Notes: generated by a model from the sequence alone, not told the origin. A stretch of 64,000 nt of DNA from Bubalus kerabau (GCF_029407905.1 NC_073630.1:37907001-37971000); one strand, 5' to 3'; positions 10,988 to 23,776 are shown, counted from the first letter of the stretch. Made by a program: numbers and translations.

Positions 10988-11005
10988 TGTGCGCATGTGT
11001 GCACA
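10928..11005. repeat. (TG)n microsatellite
   Basis: A long, nearly pure TG run to about 10980, then an imperfect purine-pyrimidine tail ('atgtgtgtgtgcgcatgtg'). Apparent reading frames across it are artefacts. Likely variable in length. Confidence 0.95.
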
Positions 11006-11624
11006 TGTACATGAGTAGCAGGTGGGGTGCTTAAGCCATTATTTAATCTGGGGCTATTATTACGGAAATAAAGTTAAGTAATATCATTTGAATAAATGAT
11101 AGATCTTCTCTCCCAAGAGATTTTATGGATCATGCTTAAGGAATTTATTGGTAAAATTCTTAATTTATCTATAGCACACCTTCAATCAAAGCAAAGCCTT
11201 TGATAGGAGAAAAAAAATCTTTGTTATTCTGAAGTATTTCCACACGGTGATTTTCTAACCTTGTTTCTTCTTCCACAAGTCAACTCTTTATATAGTTATT
11301 CTTAGCTTCCTATGTGGTGTCCAGGTGTAGATGAACAATGACTAAATGTTTAGGTAGATGTGAAGCAGGGAGGCCAGGTTCTGAACTCACAGTATATACT
11401 ATCACCCAATTCCATATGTAGGGATTGTGTTTTATGTCTCAGTGAAACTACAGAAAATTTATGCTACACTGTGAGACAGGACATGGCACTTTGGATCCGA
11501 TGTCAGTCATCTCTGGGACTGTGGAAGATGATCTCCCTCCAGCACACACACAGTGCTCCTGACTATACCGCAAGCCAGAGAACAACTACCCGGGGCCATC
11601 CAAGGTCAGAGAGGCTCCATTTCT
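11006..11624. other. Unique stretch, nothing recognised
   Basis: No gene or named repeat is visible. A 120-codon frame at 11360-11722 crosses into the old L1M-like repeat and has no recognisable protein features. Confidence 0.45.
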
Positions 11625-12055
11625 ACTGTGTGTGTGTAGACAGACAGAGAGACATTTTTATAAGGAATTGTCTCAAAATCCCAAGACATGTAGTTGACAA
11701 GCTGGCAACCCTGGAAGGCTGATGGTACAGTTTCAGTCTGAAAGCCAGAAGGTAGAGACATGAAAGACCCAATGTTTTAATTGAGTTTGAACGGAGGAAA
11801 AACAAAAAAGTGTCCCAGCTTGAAGGCAGTTGGATAGGAGGAATTTCCTCTTATCAGCATAGCTTCAGTGTTTTGTCCTACTGAGGTCTTCAACTTATTG
11901 GATGAGGCCCGCCCATATTAGGAAAAGCAATCTGCTTTACTCAGTATACCAATTTTAAATGTTAAAATCATCCAAAACCACCCTCAAGACACATCAGGAT
12001 AATGTCTTACTGAACACTGAGAACTCTGTAGTGCAGTCAAGTTGATGTACAATGA
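11625..12055 (+). mobile_element. Old L1M-type 3'UTR (probable)
   Basis: The order 'gagacatttttataaggaat', 'tttcagtctgaaagccag', 'ggaggaatttcctcttatcag', 'ttggatgaggcccgcccatat', 'caatctgctttactcagtat', 'cagtcaagttgatgtaca' follows a common mammalian dispersed repeat that I associate with old L1 3'UTRs. The family assignment is from memory and the subfamily is not claimed. Confidence 0.55.
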
Positions 12056-12071
12056 GCTTTCACAGTACTTA

Positions 12072-12862
12072 CAACAATATTGGTATATCTCATAGACTTT
12101 GCGTGTTCTAGATCACCACAATACAGGGTGTATCACGATGAAGTCAAACAATTTTTTTGGTTTCCTAGTGTATATAAAAGTTATATTTATATTACACTGT
12201 ACTCATTAAGTGTACAATAACATTATGTCTTAAAAATGTAAATAGTTACTTAAAAAACACTTTATTGTTAAAATATGCTACCCATTGTCTAAGCCTTCAG
12301 CAAGTCATAATCTTTTCGGTGGTGGAAAGTCTTTACTCTATGTTGATGGCTGTTGACTGTTTAGGATGCTGCTTGATGAAGTTTGGAATGGCTGTGGCAG
12401 GTTCTTAAAATTAGACAATGAAGTACACTGCATGGATTAACTCTTTCATGTGTGATTTCTCTGTAGCATATAATTCCGTTTGATGACATTTACTCACAGT
12501 AAATTGTTTTATCATGAGATGCAATTTGCCACACCTTCAGTCTCCACTTTATAATTCTAGTTCTTTTGCCATTTTCCCCACATTTGCAGTTAAAACACTA
12601 ACATGGAAGAGCACTAATCACAGATCACCATAACATACAAAACAGTAATGAAATAAAAAGGTCTGAAATATTGTAAGAATTACAAAAATATTATGCAGAG
12701 ACATGAAGTAACAAAACACTATTGGAAAATGGCATCAATGAACTTGCTTAACGCCACAGGTTTGCCACAAACCTTAAGTTTGTAAAAACAAACAAACAAC
12801 AACAACAAACACATATTTACAAAGTGCAATAATGTGAAGCCTGGTTAAATGAATTATGCCTG
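12072..12862. mobile_element. Tigger1-type DNA transposon relic, internally deleted
   Basis: Both ends of a Tigger1-like element are present: the left part ('aatttttttggtttcctagtg', 'taagccttcagcaagtcat', 'gttgatggctgttgactg') and the right part ('gcactaatcacagatcacc', 'ttgccacaaaccttaagttt', ending near 'tatgcctg'). At about 0.8 kb it is much shorter than the 2.4-kb autonomous element, so most of the pogo-type transposase region is missing. It is an old, inactive copy. Confidence 0.75.
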
Positions 12863-13132
12863 TCTCTACTATATAGGGTTAATGTGAGCATTAGATGAAA
12901 GAACATACTTAAGTGCTACAGAATGAAACCTTAAGATTTAAATTACCGTCTGTTTTTTCTTTCTGTTGAGATATTCTACACCTCAACTACATGTACACAA
13001 AAAACTTGTTGATTTTGCTTTTTATTTTTCTGAAGATATCATTGGCACAATTGTTTACTGGAGCAAGATTAAGAATAAAGGACTGGGTATTTTATAAATA
13101 TGAATTAATCCACACCAGTAGTGGTTATATCA

Positions 13133-13348
13133 TGCTCGTCGTGCACAGGGGCTCAGTCATGTCTGACTCTTTGTGACCCCATAGACTGTAGCCTGCCAGT
13201 CTCCTCTGTCCATGGGATTTCTCAGGCAAGAATCCTGGAGTAGGTTGCCATTTCTTCCTCCAGGGGATCTTCCTCACCCAGGGACTGAACCTGCATCTCT
13301 TGCATTGGCAGGTGGAGTGTTTACCACTGAGCCACCTGGGAAGCCAGG
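13133..13348 (-). mobile_element. Bov-tA SINE (antisense)
   Basis: Reverse Bov-tA with the TSD 'ggttatatca' at 13123-13132 and 13349-13358. The tRNA-like head ends 'gagccacctgggaagcc'. Confidence 0.92.
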
Positions 13349-13358
13349 GGTTATATCA

Positions 13359-14706
13359 CCTTTTATTAAAGTACTGATTCATCATCTATGTCTAAATCAA
13401 CATTAAAATGGTTAGATTAAAATAATCACATTTTGCTTGCTCTCAATGTTCTGGTAACTTTTACTTTTTTCATCATTATTTAGTGAATATTTGCCATAGC
13501 CAAACTTGAATTTATAAACAGAAGTTAGATTGATCTTACAATTACTTATTTCATCTTAGGTTGCAATTGATTCTTACAAATGAAATTATATATTATTTGT
13601 AGATACTTTTAAATTCTTTTTTTTTTCTATAGAAAACTGAAGCAAACAAAAGTTGGCAGATTCTGCCACTGCAATATGATACATAAATATCACAACATCA
13701 GCCTTAAACAGTGATCCAACTACTCTTTAGTCACCTGGTTGGAATATATTTAATAAGCAATTATTGCAAGAATTAGCAATGATTAAAGCTCATGTTATAA
13801 AATCAGTTCTATTGAGGCATTGTACCTTCTGATATTATTCTTAAATTATGTGCTACTCTTAAATTTATATGCTTTATCTTTCTTATTTTCATCTTAGATA
13901 AATATATCTCACCCCTGAATTTCTTCTGAGCTCAGATATAGCTGTACTGACTTTTAAACTATACTTCCATTTCTTTTTCCACACTGAGATCACATATAAT
14001 TGCACAGAGAGATATACTTCAAAAAATTTTAGTGCTATCCAGAGTGTCTGAGATATTCTTCATTTCAGATGTATGAAATAAATTGCATTTGAACTTTTGA
14101 AGTCTGTTTTCCTAAACTCTAGGGTCCATGAGTAATTATGACCTGTTTTCATTTGCATAACTATCATAAACATGAAGATGCCATCATTATGATTATTTAT
14201 TCCCTAGGTTACTATCATTCCCTCTTCACCAAGTAATTCCTTCTTGTTTATTCCTAGAGATTGCTTGAAAAACCTTTCACCAAAAAAAATACATTTTTAG
14301 TTTCCCTATTAATTTAAAGAGTTTCAATATCTTCTACTACAAAGTAAAGTAACAGAATGCATGACCTTATCCTAATCCTCAGAAAATATACAATTGTCAT
14401 TAAGTGAGTTAAAATTAAAGCAAATACATGACCTCCATAGCTACTTGGAAGACCTTTGTGCTAATCTTCAATATTTGGAAAGCTCTTGTATTCATATCTG
14501 CCATTCTCAGAAAAAATAAAAGTTTCAGCAATATAAGGAATTAGTTAGATTATTTTGTTTTACCAAATAGGGTGTCTCAAGCAATTGCTGAATGGACAGA
14601 TTTCCCTTATATTCACAGTGGCTTGCCTTGGAGTCAGCTTTGTAATCTGTTTTAGGAAAATATTAGCCATATACTCTTTACAGCTTGGTTGTTTTAAGTC
14701 TATATC
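13359..14706. other. Unique AT-rich stretch, nothing recognised
   Basis: About 1.3 kb of AT-rich DNA with only short frames. I see no repeat family, RNA gene or exon signal that I can support. Confidence 0.5.
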
Positions 14707-14721
14707 CATAATAAAATTCAC

Positions 14722-14899
14722 TCAGTCATGTCCAACTCTTTGTGACCCCATGGCCTATATAGTTCATGGAATTCTTTAGGCCAGAATACTGGAGTGGGTA
14801 GTCTTTCCCTTCTCCAAGGGATCTTCCCAATCCAGGGATTGAACCCAGGTCACCTGCATTGCAGGCAGATTCTTTACTAGCTGAGCCACAAGGGAAGGT
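14722..14899 (-). mobile_element. Bov-tA SINE (antisense)
   Basis: Reverse Bov-tA flanked by a 15-bp TSD with one mismatch: 'cataataaaattcac' at 14707-14721 and 'cataataaaaatcac' at 14900-14914. The BovB-like tail side is shortened. Confidence 0.9.
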
Positions 14900-15599
14900 C
14901 ATAATAAAAATCACTTACTTTCATCTTTTCATTTGAATCTTCCCCAAACATTGATGTAGTCAACTATGGGAAGAAATTGAGGCAGCTGATAAAGTCAACT
15001 ACCCTGATCTAGAACTCTAATACATTACTGTATTCTACTCTCGGGTTTCCAGATATAATCTTAACTGAGTGTCTTCTTGACACATTCTGCTGCTCCCATC
15101 ACACTTTCTATTGTATTTGTTTTATTGTTGCCGTTTTTTGCTTTTTTTTTTTTAACAAAGAGAATGAACAGTATCTTTTACTCTTTATGCATTCAACACA
15201 CGTTCACAAGAAGCATGGTTTAATTAATTTTACAAAAGAAATATAAGGGTAAACTTTGGACACTACTAGTTTAGACATCACTACAGAAAAGCACTGACAA
15301 AAAATTATTTAAGAAATCCACCACCCTGACTTCTTCAATACCTCTACAGTTTATATTATTCAGATAATAGTTTCATCATCCTATTCATAAGGCAGATTCA
15401 ACACATTCAAGTCTCCTAAAAACTTCTGCATTATTTATGATTGTTGCCCATTCTCTCTTTCTGAAAATTCTCTTCTTGTTTACAAGGTCCAATTTTCCTG
15501 CCATATTTATTTCATTTTTTACATTGCTTTCTTTCTCCAATCATCTCTTACATTTTCTTTTATCAAATCCTTTTATATGTATCTTCCTCTGTGACCTCA

Positions 15600-16230
15600 T
15601 GCACAATATGATTTACATTCCATATAGACACTGATGAACCTCAGAGCAAGATCTCCAACTCAATCATTTCTGTTGAGTCTCATCACTAAACTTTAATTCA
15701 CATACAAAGCACTTCTGCATAGATATCTCAAAGCAAGATATTGATGATATGATCTTGTCTTCCTGTTTTCCTTGTCTCAGTGAATGGACTCACTCAGCCA
15801 GTATCACTCAAGGAAATAGTTTCTGATCTCACTCATTCTGTTCTTTAAATCAGCCACAAGGAGTTATAGAATTTACTCTTTTAACATCTCTTATATCCAT
15901 TCCCTTCTCTCATGTTCATTGGTCATTACCCTAGTTTAGGATTTTTCATTTTAACCTGAACAACTGGACTAACCTCCTAATAAATTTCACAGCCATTCTT
16001 GTGTTCCTCTCCATTCGCCACACCACAGCCAGAGGGATATTCCCACAATGTTCATTGGCAAAGCCACGTCTCCCTTTATAGTTCTTCAGTGAGTTACTAC
16101 AGGCTTAAATATCTTAACATGGAGCCAAAGGTGTTTCCTGCTCTGGCTGGCACCAACGTTTATAGTTTTGTCTCCTGGCAATTCTTTAGCTATTTCTTCT
16201 TTCGTATCAACACAAAACTCTAGAATTTCC
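15600..16230 (+). mobile_element. L2 LINE fragment (old)
   Basis: Diverged text in the order expected for L2: 'gcatagatatctcaaagcaa', 'gtctcagtgaatgg', 'gaacaactggactaacctcc', 'ccacaccacagccagaggga'. No open frame remains. Edges are vague; 14915-15599 upstream shows nothing recognisable. Confidence 0.65.
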
Positions 16231-16925
16231 CTAGAAATGCCTGCTGTTGAGAAAGCAACTTATTTTGCACTAAGCTTTCCACTTTGTATTTACTGCTTGT
16301 TCCACAACATATGTGTTTCCCAGGTAGCCAAACAAGCTTTGTAATTCGGGTGTGAGTGTGTGGATGTATGTATGTGGATGTGTTATCCACCTCAGTGGTG
16401 TTTCTCTTATCCCAGCCATATTCATGTGCATACTTAAGTGAAGAACTCATATTCATACCCATGCATATTTCTTCTAGATTTTAAGTACTCTGAGGTTAGA
16501 CTGGCCCATAATTTTGTTCTCCTGCAGGGTGAAGCAAATAGCAAAAGACTATACATATGCATTGTTTGAAAGGATAAGTAAAACTATAGTGAATAATAAC
16601 TCAAGATATATAAAAATATATCATATCTAAATATCTCCTGAGAATAAGTAGATAAGATTTTGCTTCATTCTCTTGTCACAGAAATATACCACCAGAACTG
16701 CTGATAATGCCTGTTAGAAGTGATTTATCTGCTTATCTTCATAACCACTGACACATGGGACATCTGGCTACAGAAATAGCCAATTTAAAAAATTTATTTC
16801 ACTGAAGTTATATTTAAAATTGTTGGCATATGTCGCCTCTGTATTCTTTCCTTCTCAGACAGTCCTTTCTCCTTTCCATATCATCGCACGATGCTCATAG
16901 GGAGAATCCTTCCTTCATCCATTTA
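16231..16925. other. Unique stretch with imperfect TG-rich patch
   Basis: A degenerate TG/GGATG patch lies at about 16346-16382. The rest is AT-rich with no recognisable gene or repeat. Confidence 0.45.
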
Positions 16926-16929
16926 TCTG

Positions 16930-17142
16930 CTTCCCTGGTGGCTCAGAGGTTAAAGCGTCTGCCTGGAATGTGGGAGACCAGGGCTCGATCCCTGGATCAG
17001 GAAGATCACCTGAAAAAGGAAATGGCAACCCACTCCAGTACTCTTGTCTGGAGAATCCCATGGAGGAAGGAGCCTGGTAGGCTACAGTCCATGGGGTCAT
17101 CACAAAGAGTCGGACTCGACTGAGGGGCTTCACTTTCACTTT
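16930..17142 (+). mobile_element. Bov-tA SINE
   Basis: Forward Bov-tA from 'cttccctggtggctcagagg' through the B-box-like 'gggctcgatccctgg' to 'ggcttcactttcactttcag'. No convincing TSD. Confidence 0.88.
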
Positions 17143-17177
17143 CAGCTATTCATAGTGTCACCTCTTCTGAATATCCT

Positions 17178-17706
17178 TCAGTTCAGTTCAGTTCAGTCAC
17201 TCAGGCGTGTCCGACAATTTGCGACCCCATGAATAGCAGCACGCCAGGCCTCCCTGTCCATCACCAACTCCCTCAGTTCACTCAGACTCACGTCCATCGA
17301 GTCAGTGATGCCATCCAGCCATCTCATCCTCTGTCCTTCCCTTCTCCTCCTGCCCCCAATCCCTCCCAGCATCACAATCTTTTCCAATGAGTCAACTCCT
17401 CGCATGAGGTTGCCAAAGTACTGGAGTTTCAGCTTTAGCATCATTCCTTCCAAAGAAATCCCAGGGCTGATCTCCTTCAGAATGGGTTGGTCGGATCTCC
17501 TTGCAGTCCAAGGGACTCTCAAGAGTCTTCTCCAACACCACAGTTCAAAAGCATCAGTTCTTCGGTGCTCAGCCTTCTTCACAGTCCAACTCTCACATTC
17601 ATACATGACCACAGGAAAAACCATAGCCTTGACTAGACGAAACTTTGTTGGCAAAGTAATGTCTCTGCTTTTGAATATGCTATTTAGGTTGGTCATAACT
17701 TTCTTA
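17178..17706 (-). mobile_element. BovB 3' fragment (antisense), little diverged
   Basis: Starts with 'ttcagttcagttcagtcactc' (the BovB 3' terminus reversed) and ends at 'ggttggtcataactttctta'. On the minus strand 17193-17732 is open for 179 codons and gives the BovB C-terminal region ('RRTDAFELWCWRRLLRVPWT'), showing a fairly recent, 5'-truncated insertion. Confidence 0.9.
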
Positions 17707-18345
17707 CTTAACATTAATCCTCCCTTTGACACTGTGACCTACAAAACTCTCATCTATTCCTATTGTTTTTGTAGATGGTAGTTAAAACCCTTATTTGAAT
17801 AATATTTGCTTATTGCTAGCCTCAGAAAGTTACTTTTTTTCCCACAAACCTTTTCTCTGGGGACAAAGTAAGAATTTTCCTAGATCTACACTATCTTTCC
17901 AGACAGCAATCTTAGTTATTATTGTTCTTCTTTACATAAAATCATTTTCTTGGAGATTCAGCCTACACAGCAAGGTTTTCACCCTCACCTCTTGTGGCAG
18001 AGAATGCTCATGCTGGCTAATACTCTCATTTCTCCTCTTTCTCAAAGGCAGAGAGATACTCGATTCCCCAGCTCTCTTGCAATCATGTTGTGCTTTCTTC
18101 TGAGTTCCAGGCAATGGAAAGTCAGTGATCTCGAAGTGTACCATTTATAGGGCTGGCCTGTGAAACTTCTCATTTGAACTCTCCCCTCCTCCCTTTCTTC
18201 CCTCCTCTGTCAGTCAGATGAAGCAAATTCCAAGGCACCCAAGGGTGTGGACAAATCCTGGCTACCTCTATCACCCTGTCACACATTCATTTCCACACAG
18301 AACTTTCTTTTTTAATGAAAGACATTTGAGGCTAATAAGAATACC
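17707..18345. other. Unique stretch, nothing recognised
   Basis: Several overlapping short frames of about 60-100 codons occur on both strands, but none has recognisable protein features. Confidence 0.45.
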
Positions 18346-18590
18346 TATGGGACTTGCCTGATACAGGGGACGTGGGTTCAGTCCTTGGTGGGGGAAATAA
18401 GATACCACATGTTTCACAGCAACTAAGCCCTCCCACCACAACTACTGAAGCCCACATGCTCTGGAGCTCAAGCACCACAACTAGAGAGTCCGTGACCACA
18501 AGGAAAAACCCCACATGACATGACAAATATCCCACGTGCCGTAACTAAGACCCAACACAGCCAAATAAATCAATATTTCAAAAAATAATA
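18346..18590 (+). mobile_element. CHR-type tRNA-Glu SINE
   Basis: 'gggacttgcctgatacaggg', 'ggttcagtccttggtg' and repeated 'caactaa' units, ending 'aagacccaacacagccaaataaat'. This matches the cetartiodactyl CHR-2 SINE pattern: a tRNA-Glu head plus a 'ccgcaactaag' repeated body. Diverged. Confidence 0.75.
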
Positions 18591-18610
18591 GCTATTGTTA
18601 CTGTTCTTAA

Positions 18611-18826
18611 TGTGTATGTGTGTTAGTCACTCAGTGATGTCTGACTCCTTGCAACCCCATGGACTGTAGCCCACCAGGCTCCTCTGTCCATGGGATTCTC
18701 CAGGCAGGAATAATGGAGTGGATTGCCATTCCCTTCTCCAGAAAATCTTCCTGACCCAGGGATTGAACCCTGGTCTCCTGAATTGCAGGAAAATTCTTTA
18801 CCATTTGAGTTACAGAGATAAATACA
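18611..18826 (-). mobile_element. Bov-tA SINE (antisense)
   Basis: Reverse Bov-tA: 'tagtcactcagtgatgtctg' to 'ccatttgagttacagag', including the tRNA-like 'gggattgaaccctggtctcc'. Confidence 0.88.
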
Positions 18827-20059
18827 TCTTCTAAATACCAGGTTACAATCATTCATTCCAAGAAGAATGTAATGATTCACTCATTTTGTTTCTATTTCCA
18901 TAATTTTCATTATCCCAGATAACTTTATTATATTCTGAATTTTTTAATATTTTAATGACTATAATTTCCCATAATTTTTCTTCAATAAACTACTCCTGAG
19001 GCCAAAAGCAAGTTTTATAATCCTATAATCTGAACTATGTCCTAAATCCCTCTCTTTGATAGCAAATTCTTATCCCCATGAAGTGTTTTCTTTTTCACTT
19101 AGTTTCATATTAAACTTCCCAAAATATTTTTTTCATACTATGCTTCTTGGCCTTACTTTCATAATGAACTTCTTCATTATGTTTGGCCATTTCTTATTAG
19201 TCTTCTCGATATCTTCAGACTCCTGTTCTCCTGATTTTCTTCTACCTCCTTCTGAACATACCTGCAACCTGCAATCTCTCTAATCACAAATATTTCCATC
19301 TTCTGAGTTGCTGAGCTTTCCTGGAGAAAAGTCACATAACTCTGCCAGATGGGACAGATTTATAGTTTCCAATTTCAGTTGGGTCCTCAAAATTGCTGTC
19401 AATTCATTTACTCAAATGACTCTGAGCTCAATGGCTCTGACCTGTGAAATGGTGTGAGCCCAGCTCTCCCTTCCTCAGCATTCTGTACTTATTTCTGAGT
19501 CTTTTGCACACACTGAGTTGTGAATTTATGAACTGTGATCCCCACACTACATTACCCTGGTCTCTACTCCTACTTCAGCTTCAACTTTCCCACACCTACT
19601 CTGCACACAGCTGCTTGTGGAAACCTTACCACTGCTAGTCACTATCTTGATATCATAGCATCATCATCAGGAATGCTATCACTCAATTCTCTGAGTACCT
19701 TTCTCCCTTGCAGAGTTAGAATGATGCAAAGCTCACCTTTGTGGCAGAAAAAAGTTTCCTCTCAACCTGTGATCCCATGTGGTCATCTGAATATCAAAGT
19801 AGCTGGGCTCCCAGTAAGAGACTTGCATTATTTTCCAATCTAATCCTGGGAACTTGTGGCCCCCACCTCTTCACCGAGCTGCTCAAGTTTCTTTCCTGGC
19901 GCCACAAAGGAAATAGACATGTCATCATTTACCCTAAACTCTCTCTCTTTCCCCTCCAGCTCCTCCTCTAACAAAAATACCTTTTCTACTATTGGATGTC
20001 AAAAAGATAATTGAAGACAAACAGAGATGGAGCGTCCAGGTTAGATCAATGATGTGACC
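18827..20059. other. Unique stretch, nothing recognised
   Basis: Pyrimidine-rich patches and small frames (up to about 100 codons) occur, none with recognisable domains. Confidence 0.45.
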
Positions 20060-20560
20060 AACTGAAAAAAAAAATGCACAATCTAAACGTTGAGAATTAT
20101 GTTTTATTTGGTGGGCAAAAATGAGGACTTGAAGTCCGAGAGTCAGCCTCTGAGATATCTCTGAGAGACTACTCAGAAGAGATAAGATAGAAGCCACAGT
20201 AAGACCAGATGGTTGGAACATCAAAAGATTACTGTTAATTAATGATCTCAAGGTAATGAATTTAGCACTTTTCTATGTATGGGAAAGTGCAGATTCTGGA
20301 CTCATTGAAGTCATCCCTTTGAAATGCACCTCTGCTATCTGCAGTCAGTATGCTGTGCTTTCTCCTCCTGAGGCTCCTCAGGTACACCTTCAGGGGGCAT
20401 GACAGCAAAGGCTGATTGCTTGATGGAAGGCATCCTGCTTCTACCCTGAGTTACCTCAGGGCTCACACTCAGGGGACAGCTGTAATGTGATGGCTTGATG
20501 GCTGCAACATTTGTTTACTGAGGTGGCAAGCAACAGTTTTTCACTGACACTGTTTCATTT
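20060..20560. repeat. Probable old dispersed repeat, family not assigned
   Basis: The run around 'gttgagaattatgttttatt', 'gtcagcctctgagatatctc', 'catcaaaagattactgtta' and 'ttgtttactgaggtggcaag' feels like a dispersed mammalian repeat, possibly LTR-derived. I cannot name the family, so this is a weak call. Confidence 0.35.
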
Positions 20561-21390
20561 TGGGTGTAATGAGTCAAATAGTCTTTGTTATCCTTCTCTG
20601 TGACCTCTCTATCAACTGATTATAAATGAAGAACACTCTATTCAAGGCTTAAAATAAAATAATTTTGAATGTACAAACCTAGAGCGAAAAAAAACAGTTT
20701 CTCCTTGCATTCCTTCAAAAACATTTGTTCATTAAACAAGCAGTTTTCTTAGGGCTATACTAGCTGAGGTAGACATACATATTTTCAATGCTTACTTTCT
20801 GTCTCCAAGGCAGGCACAATATAAGAATTCAGCAGTTCAGTAGAGAAATAACTACAATAAAATGTTTAAATTGCTGTGATAAAAGTTGGTATAATATGAG
20901 GTCACAAAGAGGAGAGTGAATAATTTAATTTGAAATAGAAAACAAAAGCTTCTCAGAGAAAATGATATATGAGAAGTTCAAATTTGATTTTGTAAGTAGT
21001 GGTTATCTCTCTTATATAAGATTATTGAAAGCATCAGATTTTATAAAACACACAGAATCATTTTAACAAGTTTAAGAAAGTAAAATATAATGGCTTCTTT
21101 TTTTCCTACACAGATTAGTGTATACATAATTACATAAGTATATTAACAGAAGGTTAAAAGCCTCTGATGAAGACGGAATATCTTTGTCATTGTTCTTATT
21201 CTTACCATGCCATGAATTGGTCATACCACATCTATATAGTAAATATAATCCAACCACAATTTTTCTCTGTTTAACCTTCCTATCTCTCACTCACCTGAAC
21301 TGAAACTTCATTATTTTCATTACAAACACTTAGAAAGCACCTATTTATGTGTAGGAACAGTGCTGAATGCTGCAATTGAGAAGACAAAAG

Positions 21391-21392
<2 letters not shown>
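20561..21392. other. Unique AT-rich stretch, nothing recognised
   Basis: No gene or repeat that I can support. Confidence 0.45.

Positions 21393-21424
<32 letters not shown>
21393..21424. repeat. (TG)n microsatellite
   Basis: A pure TG run of about 32 bp. A second, interrupted TG run at about 21549-21578 borders the next SINE. Confidence 0.92.
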
Positions 21425-21426
<2 letters not shown>

Positions 21427-21578
21427 ACAGAGAAGTCTTGGTCTTTGTCCATAAGCAGTTTACATTATGAAGTAAATAAAAAAATATTTTCTGAGTTTGA
21501 GACACACCTTCCTTTAATTTTCTCCAAAAGGGAACATTGGTATTTAGTTGTGTGTGTGCATGTGTGTGTGTGTGTGTG

Positions 21579-21786
21579 CTTATGTTCAGTTGCTCAGTTG
21601 TGTCCAACTCTTTGCAACCCTATGGACTGTAGCCTGCCAGGCTCCTCTATCCTTGGAATATTCCCAGCAAGAACACTGGAGTGGGTTGCCATTTGCTCCT
21701 CCAGGAGATCTTCCCAACTCAATGTAAACCCACATTTCCTACATCTCCTGCATTACAGGTGGAGTCTTTACTGCTGAGTGGCTGGG
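21579..21786 (-). mobile_element. Bov-tA SINE (antisense)
   Basis: 'tatgttcagttgctcagttg' to 'actgctgagtggctggg'. The TG run before it is the usual 3' tail microsatellite of this SINE. Confidence 0.85.
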
Positions 21787-22043
21787 TAAATCTGCTTCTT
21801 TTTAAATTTCAATGTTTAAGTCTTGTCTCAGCTAAAAGATGACAATCATTCTCTGCTTGAAGAGACTTGTTGAAATCAGATAGAAGTAAAATAATAAAGA
21901 GCATTAGAATAGCATGCTCTGGTAGAGAATACAGCCCCAGACTGTCATTTATAGTGATATATACGTGAATGCCACTATTTATTATAATACCCCTTTAGGT
22001 ATTCCTTTGTAAAAGGAAATAAAATGTATCTAGAAGGAATATT

Positions 22044-22319
22044 CAGAGAAGGCAATGGCACCCCACTCCAGTACTCTTGCCTGGAAAATCCCATGGATGG
22101 AGGAGCCTGGTAGGCTGCAGTCCATGGGGTCGCTAAGAGTCAGACTGGACTGAGCGACTTCACTTTCACTCTTCACTTTCATGCATTGGAGAAGGAAATG
22201 GCAACCCACTCCAGTGTTCTTGCCTGGAGAATCCCAGGGACGGGGGAGCCTGGTGGGCTGCCACCTATGGGGTTGCACAGAGTCGGACACGACTGAAGCG
22301 ACTTAGCAGCAGCAGAAGC
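22044..22319 (+). mobile_element. BOV-A2 dimeric SINE
   Basis: Two related monomers ('gagaaggcaatggcacccc' and 'gagaaggaaatggcaaccc') followed by an AGC tail. The TSD 'agaaggaatatt' at 22032-22043 and 22320-22331 is perfect (12 bp). This family is ruminant-specific and supports the host call. Confidence 0.93.
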
Positions 22320-22331
22320 AGAAGGAATATT

Positions 22332-22701
22332 AAAAAATAAAATTTATGCCATTAATCTCTACATGAAAAAGTGTTTTTTTTTTTGCCTTTCTGATAGTTG
22401 CTTTTTCATTTTTTATTGCTGTTTATTTCGATAACAGGCCAGCCCTGCCTTGTAATGGCACTTGAAGAAAGCAAACCCCTAAATGCTCTGTAGCTGCTTT
22501 GCTTGCATTATTGCTATAGGTCAGTGTAGGTCCTTAATGAAGTTCATCATTCTGGATTTTCACAAGTAAATAGAGCCACACTAAGTATTATGAGACAAAC
22601 GGGTTTAATAAAGGGGTTTGGGCTTTTGCATACATAGAAAGAGAGTGGGTTGTGCAGGTGAGGGGGCTGCGGCTGGAAGGTTAGAGAAACAGTCACAAAT
22701 G
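22332..22701. other. Short unique stretch
   Basis: A T11 run near 22374 and mixed sequence follow. I recognise nothing. Confidence 0.4.
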
Positions 22702-22830
22702 GTACGGGGAGGGAGGAGGGAGGAGGGTTCAGAATGGGGATCACATATATACCTGTGGCAGATTCATGTTGATATATGGCAAAACCAATACAATATTGTA
22801 AAGTTAAAAAATAATAATAATAATAAAAAG
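22702..22830 (+). mobile_element. L1 3' end, very short
   Basis: 'ggggagggaggagggaggag', 'cacatatatacctgtggc', 'atatggcaaaaccaatacaa' and an AAT-rich tail form the L1 3' terminus. Only about 130 bp remain. No clear TSD. Confidence 0.85.
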
Positions 22831-23776
22831 GTATCATTATGGCCAGCCAAATGAAATGGCTTTAACATGATTGCAGGGAAAATGCCACAATTCTCAATTA
22901 TCTGGATACCATTCTACCTACTGTCTCAAATTGCAACAGGAAAGCTGGAAATTGCAGGGAAAACTGAGCAGCAGCCATATTTGGCCAAAAGTATGTTAGG
23001 AGAGTGTTAGATCTGGTAGAGAGTGCCTGATGAACTACAAATGGAAGTTTGGAACATTGTATAGGAAGTGGTGACCAAAACCATATCCAAGAAAAAGAAA
23101 TCCAAGAAGGCAAAACAGGTTGTCTGAGGAAACCTTACAAATAGCTGGGAAAAGAAGAGAAATGAAAGGCAAAGAAAGGGAAAGACATACACAACTGAAT
23201 GCAGAGTTCCAGAGAATACCAAGGAGAGAAAAATAGCCTTCTTAAATGAACAATGCAAAGAAAAAGAGGAAAACTATAGAATGGAAAAACAAAAACAACA
23301 ACAAAAAAAAAACTCGAGATCTCTTCATGAAAATTGGACATACCAAGGGAACATTTCAGGTAAAGATGACCACAATAAAGGATAGAAATAGCAAAGACCT
23401 AACAGAAGCAGAAGATATTAGGAAGCGGCAAGAATAGACAGGAGAACTGTATAAAAAACATCTTAATGACCGTGATAACCATGATGGTGTGGTTGCTAAT
23501 CTAGAGCCAGACATCTTGGAGTGTAAAGTCAAGTGGGACTCACGAAGCATTATAGGAACAAAGCTACTGAAGGTGACAGAATTACAGCTGAGCTAATTCA
23601 AATCCTAAAAGATGATGCTGTGAAAGAGCTGTACTCAACATGTCAGCAAATTTGGAAAACTCAAAACCACCACAGGACTGGAGGAGGTCAGGTTTCATTC
23701 CAATCCCAAAGAAAGGTAATGCCAAAGAAGGTTCAAATTACAGTACAATTGTGTTCATTTCACATGCTAGCAAGTT

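Noticed and set aside
10792..11014. Frames with poly Cys-Val or His-Thr
   Set aside because: They are translations of the TG microsatellite.
11360..11722. 120-codon frame
   Set aside because: Its second half falls in an old L1M-like repeat and no domain is visible.
16930..17000. tRNA genes
   Set aside because: The tRNA-Glu-like A and B box sequences belong to Bov-tA and CHR SINEs. None folds as an intact tRNA by eye and all have SINE bodies attached.
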